DNA of 64,000 bases from Diadema setosum (Eukaryota > Echinodermata > Echinoidea > Diadematoida > Diadematidae). The notes under the pieces are model-generated. The model was not told where the DNA came from. It did no database searches and saw nothing but the letters and a program-made list of their open reading frames with translations. The DNA lies in contig NC_092706.1 in NCBI RefSeq assembly GCF_964275005.1, forward strand, positions 28,572,781-28,636,780, read 5' to 3'. Made by a program: the position numbers and the translations under genes. Shown here in pieces: positions 1 to 12,899 of the stretch; within the stretch, counting starts at the first letter, position 1; each line of letters begins with the position of its first letter.

Positions 1-87
1 CGTCTTAAAGAAAATTGACGACAGCAGTATGTTGACCGAGAGATTTACACTCTCCGATTTCTCTGTGTGTTCCTGACCCGTACATGA

Positions 88-252
88 TATCCGTATCCGG
101 GAAATTACCCCCAGAGGGCAATTACCCTCGGCTAAATACTGGTTAGTGGTAAGCTAAGAGTAAAGATTAGGGTTAGGGTTAGGATTAGGAGTTTAAGGGC
201 CAGGGGAAGGGTGCGGGTAATTGCCCAGGGGGTAAATTGCCCTAGACCCGAT
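88..252. mobile_element. Small TIR element with TTAGGG-like core
   Basis: GGGAAATTACCCCCAGAGGG on the left pairs with the complement of GGGTAATTGCCCAGGGGGTA on the right. The centre holds TTAGGGTTAGGGTTAGG. It abuts the foldback element at 250. Confidence 0.6.
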
Positions 253-705
253 TCTGCTAGGATCGAAAGCTCAAGCCCCTTCTGAATTCATCTAATTAAA
301 TATATCATGATACAATGTAGCAGAAGATGCACTTAAAAGAAATGAGGACAAGGACAGGAACAGAGACAAAGACTTATATTATATGCTTTTATATGATGTG
401 ACTACATTTTTGCATATGCTAGTATAAATCCTCAGAATAGCTATATTCTGCCAAAATGGTACAGTGTATAGATCTTTAGTCATTTGATATCATAAATCTA
501 TACCATTTATTGCAGAATATAGCTATTCTGAGGATGTATATTACGATATAATAATACTAACATCATATAAAAGTATATTAGAGCCTTTGTCTCTGTTCCT
601 GTCCTTGTCCTTAACTCTTAACTACATTTTCAGCTATCATGATGTATATGTATATTTAATGCGATGGATTCAGAAGGGGCCTGAGCCTTCGGTCCTAGCA
701 GAATC
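250..705. mobile_element. Foldback element, ~225-bp arms
   Basis: The left half from GATTCTGCTAGGATCGAAAG is mirrored, with few mismatches, by the right half ending CGGTCCTAGCAGAATC; the centre is near 479. The whole segment could form one long hairpin. No ORF. Confidence 0.85.
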
Positions 706-1086
706 TTTGTCGGAGGCAAAATTTTACTCCGCTTTACTCCATGTTTACTGAATTTCCCCGGTGGTGTCTTGTGTGTATACTGTGAACAACAGAAATCAAG
801 TTAGATCTACAGTTGTGATGTAGTATAGGACCTTATCATTGCTTTACAACATTATTTCAACACTTGATTACCTGTGTAAAGCACGTGCATACATGTGCGC
901 GACTGCAGACAGCAGGTGGCAAGCGACCGTTGCAGCCATTTACATTACCCCACCTCACAAAGGAAATGTGATCCAAAAAGAAGACGGAAAGTAGAATATA
1001 ATTTGTGGTTGTTTCTGCTCCCGAACATAACAGTTATCTTGTTCATAGGGCTGCTACGAATCCAAACAATGTCTCACATACAAAAG

Positions 1087-1145
1087 TATGGGAATATTAG
1101 AAGATGGTATATTATTGGTGGAGATGAAAATCGCTGTGCTTTTTG

Positions 1146-1176
<31 letters not shown>

Positions 1177-1509
1177 GCGAGAATACCGAGAAAGCACTCA
1201 CGAAAGTGTACGGATTGTATACCATTCGAAGAAGAATCCAAAGTTGTTTTTTTTTTTTTTTTTTTTTTTAGAGAATCAATTTTAAAAAGCGATCCTAATA
1301 AAAGGTGGGTCCCACCTTTCTTTACGATTGTTTACCTCAGCCATTTCAAAACCATTTTCATTAAATATGCATTGATATCCTCTTCGAATTGCATCGCGCT
1401 TTCATATTCCATAACAGATTTCTCATTATCTCACCTCACCCCGCCCCAAAATGAGTATAAAAAACTCTGAAGTTGTAGTTTCCAACCAAAACTATACAAC
1501 CCTTTTTAA
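1087..1509. mobile_element. MITE-like family A, copy 1
   Basis: Relative of 6063-6440: TATTATTGGTGGAGATGA on the left and AACCAAAACTATACAACCCT on the right. Contains a T-run and a TTTTG repeat at 1140-1172. The two open frames over it are repeat-derived. Confidence 0.65.
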
Positions 1510-2156
1510 CTTAAAAAAAATGTATGATAGTTGACGAGAAACAAAACCGTGAAGAAGAGTTCTCAATAATTCACAGTGTTGACATCAGTAGTGGCAAACC
1601 ATGAAGGTTAACGACTCAAATTTCCTAGGGTAGTATAGTCTCTTCACGTTATAGTTATGGAGGTTGTACGCGTTCCCTTTGGCAGCAACTTAATTGCAAA
1701 AGTGCTCAGCCAGGGAAAGTGATTCTTATATCACACAATTGGGCAGAATCTCTGCTCTCTGAAAGTGCACACCCCAAGTTCGTTCAACCTTTCGTCTCCG
1801 AGATATCCCGTGTGAAAGGTGAAAGAATAGTATTGCAAGAGGCAACATAATACTCAAATTGGCCTAATTCGGAGTGCTTGCCACAACAAATCGACTCATG
1901 ATGTACTTTTGGACAATGTGCTTCTCTACTATAAAACAATTCTTTAATGATACATACACATGAATAATCCCTGAAAGGTAAACTTTCAGAATCTCGGCAG
2001 ATTAAAAAATTTGTGGGAAAAATAAATATGCGCCGGGTTTGACCCGTTAAATGTACATAGCGCTCGCGCAGAAAAGCAGTTCCGGAGATGACCAAAAGTT
2101 TTTAATAATTATGATAAAAGTTTTTGTGGGCGTGTTACAGAGCAATATTGTCTTGT

Positions 2157-2526
2157 AGGGATGGTATATGATTGAAGATGAGGATTGGGCTTTTGACTTT
2201 TTGCGAGATACCAAGAAATAAAATACAGCCAATGATACCATTCTCAGAGGAATTCAAAGTGTGTTTTTTTTTTTCTAATGAAAATGAGTTTTGCAATGGC
2301 TGAGACATCCAAAAACAGGGTAAATCAAAACGATTGTAATGAAAGGTGTGTCCCACATTCTATTAGGATCACTCTGTCTTGGATATAGTTAGCAATTTTC
2401 AAAACTAATATTCATTGAATCAACCTTGAATGCATCTTTCATATTTCGTAAGGTGCTTCTCATATCTCGTCAAGAAAGGTTACAAACCTGAAGTTAATTC
2501 TCAACCAAAACTATACGATCCCTTTA
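2157..2526. mobile_element. MITE-like family A, copy 2
   Basis: Shares with copy 3 the internal phrases TTGGGCTTTTGACTTTTTGC and AGGATCACTCTGTCTTGGAT, and ends CAACCAAAACTATACGATCC. Confidence 0.7.
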
Positions 2527-2676
2527 ATCATGTGTTACACAATTCAGTTAGTACATTGAATACTACATCCGCAAAGGGTTCACTGTTTACCCAATAAGGC
2601 CTAAGCTACTTTGATGCTCCAAGGGGAAATCCAGTTCAAATGTATATTAGGTTGATAAAAAAGAGTAAAATATTAC

Positions 2677-3176
2677 GAGTTCAACGGTACAATTTTTATC
2701 GAAGTCGGATGAAAAATAAGGAAGTTATGACATTTTGACGTTACAATGTTTTTGGGCTTAAACAGTTCTTGAACAGAAATTATGAATATGCAAATGACAA
2801 TGTGAGCATGTCATTCCCTCACATCTTACCATAAAGTTTGTACATAAAATTTTGAAATTTCCAATTTTCCATTCAATTGCAATTTTGCCCTATGCTTCAA
2901 TTCTCATATATCTAGCTTATCACTATCCTGAGGTTATTCAACCAAGAATACCATCATGTTTTAGATTTCAATTGAAGAAACATTAATTTTTCTTTTTTTC
3001 TTTTTTTGGACGTTATCAATGGAAAATTGTCAGGGTATGACATGGATAGCTCACTCATTTGCGTATTCATATACACTGTACAAGAACTGTTTTTGAGAAA
3101 TTATCGAAACTGCAAATTTCACAACTTCCATATTTTCAATCCAATTGAAGTCAAATTTTTACCGTTGTACTCATGA
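2677..3176. mobile_element. Foldback repeat
   Basis: The left arm from GAGTTCAACGGTACAATTTT pairs with the complement of the right arm ending in TTTACCGTTGTACTC, through ACAGTTCTTGAACAG and AAGAACTGTTTTTGAG. Imperfect arms of about 200 bp, no ORF. Confidence 0.6.
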
Positions 3177-3207
3177 AATATTACTATTTCTTATTAGATT
3201 CACTTAT

Positions 3208-3617
3208 ACAGGGTGGTCCAAAAAGAGCGGAACACCTAAGATCTTTAATTTCAGCAATAATGTTGCAAATATATCATTATTTTGCCTTCTATTGGAAAGG
3301 CCATTCTTTGTCCAATAGAATGACTGTAAGTTCTTTAATTTTGGTTGATGCGTTATGATTTTAGGACCATTTTTGTCAACCCTTGCAATTTTCAAAATGT
3401 GACCATTTCGCACTCTCAGCGATACCGAAATCAGCGACAATTTGGCTTGTCATAGAACCAGTAGCGTTCACAGTGTGTGGAATGTGAGGCAGACGTGTGA
3501 TTGTCATTGTCCGCCCCACATTCCACACATTGCGAACGCTACTGGTTCTACGACAAGCCGAATTGTCGCTGGTTTCGGTATCTCTGAGAATGCAAAATGA
3601 TCACCACCCTGTACATG
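3208..3617. mobile_element. Small TIR element with 66-bp perfect-like hairpin
   Basis: The ends TACAGGGTGGT and ACCACCCTGTA are inverted. Inside, 3420-3486 and 3515-3583 form near-complementary arms including AACCAGTAGCGTTC and GAACGCTACTGGTT. Confidence 0.65.
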
Positions 3618-4102
3618 AACTATCATGTTACGTTTTTATTGCTTGAAACGTATGTCGAGGTAATTGAAACTTGCGGAGAGTGTGGGGAAGGGTGCTCAAG
3701 ATCCAAAGGAGAGAGAAGTTTATCATACGTAAAGGGGATTTTTCATCATGACCAGTCACGTGGTAGCTATAGTGGACAGTGGATGAGACCTCGGAAGATA
3801 TCCCGTGTGAAAGAATTGCAAGACGGCAAATATTATGCTCGAATTGTAATTCGGACTGAAATGTTTTTTGCCTTTAAAATATACAGTGTCAATTATACTG
3901 GACGTGGTGTTTACTGTTTGGGATGTACACATCATCCTAAACGAAGAAGGTACAAGGGATCCATATTTCGTGATTATTGCTGCTGATTTGACTTACTAGT
4001 ATGTCACAGATCAGCTTTTATTCCATTTGACATTCAAACAAGAGTTTTGAATGCTCATGAATATGCTGAAATCGCGCATGTATTAAAATTTTATTGACAT
4101 AG

Positions 4103-4268
4103 AAGAATGAAAAGGTTGTTGATGAGGACAGTGTGCTACATGTTGACGGAGATGAGCTGTTGCCAGGACAAAACTGGAAACACAACTTGGAGCCAGCATC
4201 AACAAATGAAGAGACAAAGGCCCAAGAAGTAAGAAGAAGAACAGCGAATAAGAACGGAACAAGGAAAG
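4103..4268 (+). CDS. Candidate isolated coding exon, unknown
   Basis: After TTTTATTGACATAG, 55 open codons run to a GTGAGG donor: KNEKVVDEDSVLHVDGDELL, PGQNWKHNLEPASTNEETKA, then QEVRRRTANKNGTRKG. The acidic-then-basic composition is protein-like and unlike the AT-rich surroundings. No partner exon was found on either side; the ~225-bp tandem array follows directly. It could be a decayed transposon exon or a host remnant. Confidence 0.35.
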
Positions 4269-4379
4269 GTGAGGGGAAAATAAAATAAGAGACTCTGTGT
4301 GCATGTGATTTTTTCTAAACACACTATTTACAATCCTGTTAAAATTCACCACGCCAAGATGTGCTTTGTGAAAGAGAAA

Positions 4380-5615
4380 GTATTGAATGAGCTGATTGAG
4401 CAGTTAAGTGTGTTGAACATATCAGTATTATTGATACGGTTTAGGCAACACAATATTGATGTAGGACGTGTTTTGTGTGGAGAAAATATGCAGAGTCTTT
4501 ATAGGGAGATAAACTATTCAGTATTTGAGACATATATTTTGTTCTTAAGGAGACAGCGTGCAAACATGACACCAGAGTAAGTTTGGAAATGTTTCCTGTA
4601 TAGAGATATTTAGGGAGACAATATACTCAGTGTGGGGAATATAAACATCAAAACATCATATCAAAGTAACTTTGGAAGTGTTCCCTACATGACAAATACA
4701 CAGTCTTTAGGGAGACAAAATTAATATTCTGTATTTGAGACATATATTTTGTTCTTATGGAGACAGCGTGCCAACATGACACCAGAGTAAGTTTGGAAGT
4801 GTTTCTTGTATAGAGATATCTAAGTGTATTTAGGGAGACAATATACTCAGTGTGGGATATATAAATTGTTCTCAAGAAAACATTATACTAATATCACAAC
4901 AAAGTGACTTTGGAAGTGTTCCCTATATAAGAAAATGCACAGAGTCTTTAGGGAGACAAAATAATCAATATTTGAGACATATATTTTGTTTGTAAGGAGA
5001 CAGCGTGCGACACCAGAGTAAGTTTGGAAGTGTTTCCTGTATAGAGATATATAAGTGTATTCAGGGAGACAATATACTCAGTGTGAGACATATAGATCGT
5101 TCTCAAGAAAATATCATACAAACATCACAACAAAGTAACTTTGGAAGTGTTCCCTACAAATACACAGAGTCTTTAAGGAGACAAAATATTCAGTGTTTGA
5201 GACATATATTTTGTTCTTATATAAGGAGACAGTGTGCAAACATGACATCGAAGTATCTTTGGAAGTGTTTCCTGTATAGAAATATATAATGTTTTTAAGG
5301 AGACAATATACTCAGTGTGAGACATATAGATTGTTCTTGAGAAAACATTATGGAAACATCACATCAAAGTAACTTTGGAAGTGTTTCCTATATAGAAAAT
5401 ACACAGTCTTTAGGGAGACAAAATTTTCAGTGTTTGAGACATATATTTTGTTCTTAAGGAGAGAGTGTGCAAGCACGACACCAGATTAAGTTTGGAAGTG
5501 TTTCCTATATAAAGATATGTATTTAGGGAGACAATATACTCAGTGTGAGACATGTAGATTGTTCTTAAGAAAACATTTTGCAAACATCACACCAAAGTAA
5601 CTTTGGAAGTGTTAT
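4380..5615. repeat. ~225-bp tandem array (about five units)
   Basis: The phrase CACCAGAGTAAGTTTGGAAG or a close variant recurs at about 4569, 4781, 5010, 5247 and 5479. Each unit also has AGGGAGACAATATACTCAGT and TTTGAGACATATATTTTGTT. Units appear to contain two related halves of about 115 bp. Open frames across it are fortuitous. Confidence 0.85.
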
Positions 5616-6062
5616 CGCGCGCTCCCGACAGCAGTTCTGAGTTTGGACATCCATATCGATAATAAAACAAACGGATTTCCTGCAACATCTACTAATAAAC
5701 GGAAATACATTTGTTAGAGAAAATTGTTTGAAGGCAGCTATTTTGATAAATTGGAGTATTTGAAATTATTTGAAAATTTCGTCTCTGGTTCCCATCAGAT
5801 TTACTATCAACGTAATCCATATCAATGAAAATCAATAAAAATGCATGTATCAAAACAGCAAGCGGGTTGATCCCTCGGCCAGTGGGTGCGACCTGGACCA
5901 ACTACGTTTTGGAATATTTTTATTTTTGAAAGAAAAAAAGACATGGGCAATTTCAATGCGCTAAATATAAAGTATATACGACATAATTAATGCAGTTATA
6001 CCAAACTGCCTTGACTATAATTAGTTTGCATTTTCTTGTTTATGTGCTGTCATGATGATTAA

Positions 6063-6440
6063 AGGGATAGTACAGTATTGGTGGAGATGAGAATTGGGCT
6101 TTTAACTTTTTGCGAGATACCAAGAAAACACTTATGAAATAGTTCAGAGCATACCCTTTTAAGAGGAATTCAAAGCTTATTTGATGATAATCGGGTTTGG
6201 CATGACTGAAACATCTAAAGACAAAGTAAAACAAAGCAATCATAATAAAGTGTGGGTCCCACACTTATTAGAATCACTCTGTTTTGGATATCTCAGCCAT
6301 TTCAAAAGCAATTTTCATCAAATAAACGTTGAATTCCTCATGGAATTACATGCTCTTTCATATTTCATGAGAGGTTTCTCATCTCATCAAAAAATGTTAG
6401 AAACCTAAAATTAGGTCTCAACCAAAACTGTACGATCCCT
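6063..6440. mobile_element. MITE-like family A, copy 3, TTAA target duplication
   Basis: AGGGATAGTACAGTATTGG on the left is inverted at the right as CAAAACTGTACGATCCCT. TTAA flanks both ends (6059-6062, 6441-6444), as in piggyBac or Kolobok-type elements. Length 378 bp, non-coding. Confidence 0.75.
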
Positions 6441-7991
6441 TTAAAGTAATTGATGCTATTCATACATGTGTATATAATATGTAAAAACTCGTTGAATTTC
6501 ACCCTTGTTATGACAGGATACCATCAAAAAATCATCCTGATCATGTGAGCGTATATAGTGTAACCGTGTATGACAAAAATGATAGTAATGTATACGTATA
6601 GTGATAGTAGCATAGTGGCGGCTATTTCAAATAATGTGGTATCATATTTTACGTAGTTACACGTCTTGCACCGTCAAAACAGGAAGCAACACTTCCATAA
6701 TAACAAGAAAATGTCAAATACAATGTATCGGTTACGTTATCATCTCATCAATTTTATGGCAATCTGGAATATTTTGTAAAGGTTACTTAAATAGTTGGCC
6801 AGCATGTTTATTCAGAGTTGATGCCTCCAAGGCAATAACAAAGCACCGATCTACGTATGAAATGTTACGAAATTGTTACGAAACAAACGAAATCAAAACG
6901 AAATCAACGTTGAGAAAAATATCATAAATATTGAGTACGATATATGGGGCATTTATTAAGTTCAACACCACTGAATTGCATCGACTTTGATTAGTTTACA
7001 TATAATATCTTTGCATGTATCATATAACTGATGTTAATAATTAGTGTTGAATTGCGTATGTAAAGATATTATGACTGTATGTCACTATCAAATAAAGTGC
7101 ATGACAAATATTATAAATTAATGGAATAAAGTTACAAAGCGCCAACCATTTTGAATAGTGTATGTATTTTAGTAGTTTCTTGTCTTGTACCATCCGAATC
7201 AGAAACCGTACTTTCATTGTGACAGGAATACATTCAAGTACAAGTTATTGTGTACATTGTGATAATATCAGTTATCACGGAAACGAAACACGTGTGCTGT
7301 TCTTTGTTGCAGTCATGAATACTTTGCAAATGTTTATTTACAGTTGATAGCGATATATGTCTGACATGTCAAAAAGCAATGGATCTGTTACAGAAAAATG
7401 GTTTGTCAGCAGCCATTGTGAATTTCTTTTAATAAACTTTAAAATTTTCATGTTTCAATTAATAACAAACAAACACGTTAGTAAATCATAGAAACAAACA
7501 AGGTTGATCCTTTATCTCATGGTGTAGTTTGGACTATGTACGTTTACGAATGAAATAGATGAGGCATTTTTTTCCTATTACTTATGTTCCCACGTGATTA
7601 TCTTGAAAGTTTATTTATTGCTAAGTGCAAATTGATTGTAACTGCACTGCGCAGACTCAAAGAAGATGATGTTTTTGGCATTAAATCAGTTGGTTGTTCT
7701 ATCTTACTTTTTTTTTCCTGTGGTATATTAATGACAGAGTACAATTGTATCATGATTTGATGCTCGTGGAGTTTTTGACTTTCTTTGCTGAAATTGTGAA
7801 TGAGTGGCAGAATCAGGATATTCAAAAAGGGAGTGATCTAACTGAGTGGTCATGGGCTTTGCTTGATAACAGGCACACCGCATGGATAATAAATTGGCTG
7901 GAAAGGGGTGCGGTCGCCTCTTTCGCCACTTCAAGTTACTGGATCCATTACTGTGGAAGAACATCAAAGAGTCCAGTGTGTTCATGAAGGG

Positions 7992-8174
7992 ATAATAATA
8001 ATAATAATAAACTGTGCTTGTATAGCGCATATCACATTCAGGGAGAAGTCTCTATGCACTTTAAGAATGAAACAATACAAGTAAAGGAAGTAAGGTGAAA
8101 ATGGGACAGGTAAGTAAACAATAGAAAATTAAGATTAAGCTGACACTGAGAAACACTGATGGCCATGAGCCTTA
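7992..8174 (-). mobile_element. 3' UTR and (TTA)n tail of the LINE at 8175
   Basis: On the minus strand the sequence downstream of the LINE stop contains GCGCTATACAAGCAC and ends in a TTATTATTATTA run, a tail style typical of CR1/L2-like LINEs that end in microsatellites. Confidence 0.75.
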
Positions 8175-8640
8175 TCATTGCAGAAATAAATATGTTTTCA
8201 ACATTCTTCTAAATGAATCAATTGTTTCAGCATCTTTGATTTTATCCGGTAGACTATTCCATAATTCTGCTGACGCTACAGCAAATGTTCGTGCTCCATA
8301 AAATTTGGTGACAGTCTGGGGACAAACTAAGAGAGACTTGGATTTTGAGCGAAGATTTCTAGTCGGATGATACCTTTGGATGAGGTCTTGGAGATATGTG
8401 GGACCCAGACCCTGTAAGCATAGGAAAGTCAGCGACAGTATTTTGTATTGCACACGCACCTTTATTGGTAGCCAGTGCAATTCATGTAAAATAGGAGTGA
8501 TGTGGTCATGCTTTTGAGCATGTGTCACCAATCTCGCAGCAGAGTTTTGTATCCTCTGAAGCTTGTTTATTTGCATGTCAGGAAGACCATACAGAATACT
8601 ATTACAAAACTCAATACGTGACATCACATGAGCGTGAACA
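8175..8640 (-). pseudogene. LINE (CR1/L2-like) reverse transcriptase C-terminal fragment
   Basis: A 150-residue open frame carries the typical end of a non-LTR ORF2: SRIEFCNSILYGLP, RIQNSAARLVTHAQKHDHIT, LHELHWLPIKVRVQYKIL and WNSLPDKIKDAETIDSFRR. The catalytic domains are absent, so it is 5'-truncated. Its 3' UTR and TTA-repeat tail follow at 7992-8174. Confidence 0.9.
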
Positions 8641-8666
8641 AGTCTCTCTACTGATTTCCGGTTTCC

Positions 8667-9036
8667 GGGATGGTACAGTATTGGCTGAGAAGATACCTAG
8701 GAAGCAGTTTGTGATTATGTGAAAGAGTATACAATTTTAAGAGCAATTCAAAATTTATTTGATGAAAATTATTTTTGAAATTTCTGAAATATCTGAATAC
8801 AAAGTAAAACAAAGCGATCCTAATAAAAGATGGGTCCCATCAATCATTAGGATCGGTTTTTAGGACATCTCAGCCATTTCAAAAACTATTTTCATCAACA
8901 TATTAATAAACTTTGAATTCCGTTTGGAATCATATCCGCTGCAGTACTTCATAAGAGGTTTAATTCTCATTATCATACATCAAATGTAGGACACCTGACG
9001 CCTCATCTCAACCGATACTTTACTATCCCTACCTAA
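8667..9036. mobile_element. MITE-like family A, copy 4
   Basis: GGGATGGTACAGTATTGGCT at the left and CAACCGATACTTTACTATCC at the right, with the internal AAAACAAAGCGATCCTAATA phrase shared with copies 1 and 3. It abuts the LINE fragment ending near 8640. Confidence 0.65.
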
Positions 9037-9649
9037 TGAGAATGTGTGAGTGTACCACTTTCAGTGAAACTAGTGAAAAGTTACCCATGTACCGACGAGA
9101 GAGACATCTGTGCAGTCATACATGAGCATGTTAACTCCCTCTTGAAATGATTGAAATAATAACTTTCAACATTAATTCCTCGTTTTCATGATTAAAAAAA
9201 AAACGCGCTCACCAAATGTAGAGCAAAGGTATTGCGTGATATTTGCATAAATATAATTATAAAGGCCCGTGGAGGGTGCTAACATGTGTTACAATCAGTA
9301 ACATAATTGACAGAGATAGAGAGAGAGAGAGAGAAAGAATGAAGGAAAAAAGAACATGCCGTCAAGGAGAATGGAGCTATGTTCAGCAGCAATATTTGAC
9401 AATAGGCAAAGAAATACTATAAATACAAATGCCGAGGGGTTTTTTTTTTCGTTTGTTTGGTTGTTTTTTTTTTACCGATTGACACCCATCACGCTATTGT
9501 CTGCGGCAAGATCTGACAGATTGTAGGATTTGTTAGGATTCAGCCCCATTAACCCAAAGCTATTTTGACCCTTCCCAGTCCAAGGAGGGGGGGGGGGGGC
9601 ACATTGTGCCCCCTTACTTTTTTATTATTTAATATATCACTGTCATATT

Positions 9650-10485
9650 TGGCGCATTGGTAGAGCATTTCTCGGAATTTTCATGTATAAACTAACAGCT
9701 AATGAAGTACCATCTGTTTTTATCCACATGTTCAAAAGGAATCGCTCTTTCCACAGTTATCCCACTCGCCAGAGTGACGCCCGTATTTGCACTATTTTTG
9801 CAAAGAAAACAATTATTATATTTACTGGACCCAGATATTGAAATGATCTCCCTCTAGATATCACTTCTTCCTTATCTTTATTCACCTTCAAACGCAAATT
9901 AAAACAGTTATTACTCAGTGGATACACACTACCAAGCTTTTAACAACTTGTTTAATGCTCCCAGTATTTTGTCCTTGTCCGCAGCACCAAGTTATTCAAG
10001 TTATTTTATGGTACCGATTCATCTTTAAATAACATAGCATTTTTGTTTTTCAAACACTGCGAGATTTGTATACAGTATGGTTTGTGCGATATCTATGTGG
10101 TTCATTACAGTAGTCTATTACTTATCGATTTTTTTTCTTTTTTTTTGTACTGGTGTAATTTTAGTTGGTCAAGACAAACATATCCGTTCTCCGTGTAAAA
10201 TTATATGCCTATGAACTCGGGAACCTACAGTTTTACAAGCTTTAAAGCTTTTATGTAGGCCCCATCATTCTTACAAGTGACATTTTCACACGATATGACC
10301 ATGTACACTTGTGTCAAGTATGTATTTTTTTTTCTTTTTCTTCTACAATCAAAAGACATGATTTTTTTTATATTTTGTATTCTTGTTTTGTTGTCAATAA
10401 TTTTGTAATCTCATCATTGAGAAAATGGAAATATGAAAATAAATTTGAACTTGAACTTGAACTTTGAACTTGAACTTGATCCTAC
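9650..10485 (+). mobile_element. Degenerate LINE 3' end with (TTGAAC)n tail
   Basis: Translation from about 9676 gives decayed RT C-terminal similarity (HSYPTRQSDARICTIFAKK, FTGPRY, NDLPLDITSSLSLFTFKRKL) with one internal stop. About 500 bp of AT-rich 3' UTR follow, then AATAAATTTGAACTTGAAC repeats at 10440-10480, the LINE's microsatellite tail. Confidence 0.75.
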
Positions 10486-11319
10486 ATGTGAAATTTCTCA
10501 AGGTCACGCATGGAGGGCGCTATTTACGAGAAACAATAAAGACATACATACATGTAGAAATAATATTATTATGCTTAAAACATGATTTTTCTGTGAAATA
10601 TTCTCATCCCCGGTAGGTATGTCTGATTATAGAGCAATCATTTTCCATAAGTATTTGCCACAAATGAATAAGAAGAATCTTATCATTTGCTATGGTTGAA
10701 ATCTCTTAAGATCACCCATATTTGGCTCTATTTATAACAACATAAAAAATACATTATGAGACCAGTTTGTGTGACCTGGCATAGGTGTTCGTACATATAT
10801 AGTTATCACATTTCACATTTGTATAATATTGGAATTTCGAGTCTGAAAATATATAGATTATACGATTATGTAATGATATTACAGGTATAACTTGGGTGAA
10901 GGAATCAAAACGATCCAAAATAGAAGGGCTTTTGTCACATACAAACAATGGACATAATAATAAAAAAAAATTAGGACCATAATTACTTCACATGTTGCTT
11001 CTTCAGCAAATTTCAGCCCAGAAACGCCCATTTCATACGTTGTAATATTGTTAATTGAAAGTGGAACAGAAAAAAGAAAAAGAATCTGACTGACATGGTT
11101 ATCAGTTTATGATTGCCATGCAACCAGCAATATCAAATATATAATTAAATTATATATAAAAATGTTTGCAATAAGATGTTCGAATAAGTCACTAAATCGT
11201 GTTGGAATTGGATAGAGGGCAAAGGAAAGGCAAATGAAAATCTGGGGAGGGCACAATGCCCCCTCCCCTCAATGAGCTTTAAAGGTAGCTTATGGGAAGG
11301 GTATGAAACTTTAAGTTAC

Positions 11320-11810
11320 GAGTACTTAATTATAAAAAAAAAAATAAGAATTGAATATTTCCTCTTGAACAATAGCAACAGAAATGATCGGGAATAAGAA
11401 AGAAAAATAAGAAAAATAAGCATATATGTTTTACTGTTAATATATGGATACGTGTGTACTCTATTCTGTCTCCCTAATGTACGATGCATATTTATGAAAT
11501 TTGATATTGGCACATTAAGGAGACACGTCTCCCAAAGGTACTTTTTATTCATAGTGTCTCCCTAAGGTGGACTTATGGGTTAGAAAACCCAAAGGAGACA
11601 AAAATATCACTTACAGAATATATATCTGAAATGAATTTTCTAAGCTCCAATTTTTATTTCAGATTAAAAAGATATCTTCATTTTCAATGTTTTAACGTAA
11701 AATTCAAAAATAGAAACTATGACAAAATCACTTTTTTCACAGTTTACCATATTGTCTCCGTAAGGTATGTATTTCACGAACGTCTCCTTAAGGTTCCACC
11801 CAGGAGTATA
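11320..11810. repeat. Region with scattered TGTCTCC(C/T)TAAGG motifs
   Basis: Motifs of the type TCTCCCTAAGG or its complement AAGGAGACA occur at about 11467, 11515, 11551, 11592, 11753 and 11783 in AT-rich DNA. They resemble the AGGGAGACA phrase of the array at 4.4-5.6 kb, suggesting a decayed relative. Confidence 0.45.
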
Positions 11811-12041
11811 TATATATATATATGTATATTTTGAAACAAGGAAGGAAAAACTGACCAGAAACAATATGTAATAATAAATAGCGAAAACTTTGAGCAAAGA
11901 AAATGGGTTTTCATCGGGATAATATGTATAATATATATAATATATATATGTATAAATATATATATATTATATATATTATACATATCACACTCATACTCTG
12001 GATTTTTCTTCTTCTCTTTAGCATGTACAACAGATTTGTAT

Positions 12042-12042
12042 T

Positions 12043-12077
<35 letters not shown>
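12042..12077. repeat. (TG)n microsatellite
   Basis: About 17 TG units; preceded at 11925-11985 by an AT-rich palindromic stretch of TATATAAT words. Confidence 0.9.
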
Positions 12078-12079
<2 letters not shown>

Positions 12080-12206
12080 TGTACATCTTGATAAGCTATC
12101 ACCGACATATCAATTCCACAATATTACACCATTTAAGTTCAGTGTAAGAATGTCGCTCCATGATCTCAAGGAAATTGTAACATTACAACACAACTTTCAT
12201 ATTCCA

Positions 12207-12832
12207 AGGAAACCAAAAACCCAAATAATGTATCATACAGACTGACTGAAAGCAGTTGAAAACATCAGTGAAAATTTGAGGAAAATTTAATAATCGATGG
12301 AAAAGTTACGAATTTTTAAAGTTCAGGTGCCGTCATTGTTGGATATTAAAGGAGACTACTACAATTCATGACGTCGTTGTGGACAATACAAATATAAGAT
12401 AAAGAAAATTCAACATATTTCACTTTTCTAGAAATACTAAGAGCTCTTGACTGACCTCTTTCAGAAAGCAGTTTGGATGATATTACCCGTAATATGTCAG
12501 TTAAAAGTCGATGGAATGTGTACTCTTTGTGGAAAATTACGTTTTCTGGAATTCTCCTTATATTTTCCTGATATTGTTGTCCATAATGGCATTAGGAACT
12601 TATTCCCTCGTGCAAAACGTGCGAAGAAGCGATTTATGACTGCGCGCGCGTTGAGCGGGCTCTCACTGTGAGTTCTTGCGTAAACTCACGAAATAAAATG
12701 GTCTTATCATCCAAACTTTTGAATTGATTTTCCCTTTTTCCTTACACTTGAAATTTCACTGATGTGTTCTACCAATGTTACTGCTTTCCCGCCATCCACA
12801 TCTATATTTGGGTTTTGGTTTCCTTCAAAACA
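12207..12832. mobile_element. TIR family C, copy 1
   Basis: Ends GGAAACCAAAAACCCAAATA and the complement of ATATTTGGGTTTTGGTTTCC. It shares with 54396-54952 the phrases CAGTGAAAATTTGAGGAAAA and TGATGTGTTCTACCAATGTT. Non-coding, longer in the middle than the other copies. Confidence 0.75.
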
Positions 12833-12899
12833 AACCCAGGCGGAGGGTGAAACAATCATTACTGCTACAAACATCTTCATGGTCGATCCCAAGCATTAT

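Noticed and set aside
895..1470. 191-codon plus-strand frame
   Set aside because: Covers a MITE with TTTTG and poly-T runs; the protein is low-complexity Phe/Leu.
3597..3986. 129-codon plus-strand frame with Cys/Gly and Lys/Arg residues
   Set aside because: No family signature or codon bias; parts of the DNA resemble 1620-1880 with stops there, so it is probably repeat-derived.
7694..7987. 97-codon plus-strand frame
   Set aside because: No homology signal and no splice context; it ends at the tail of an opposite-strand LINE.
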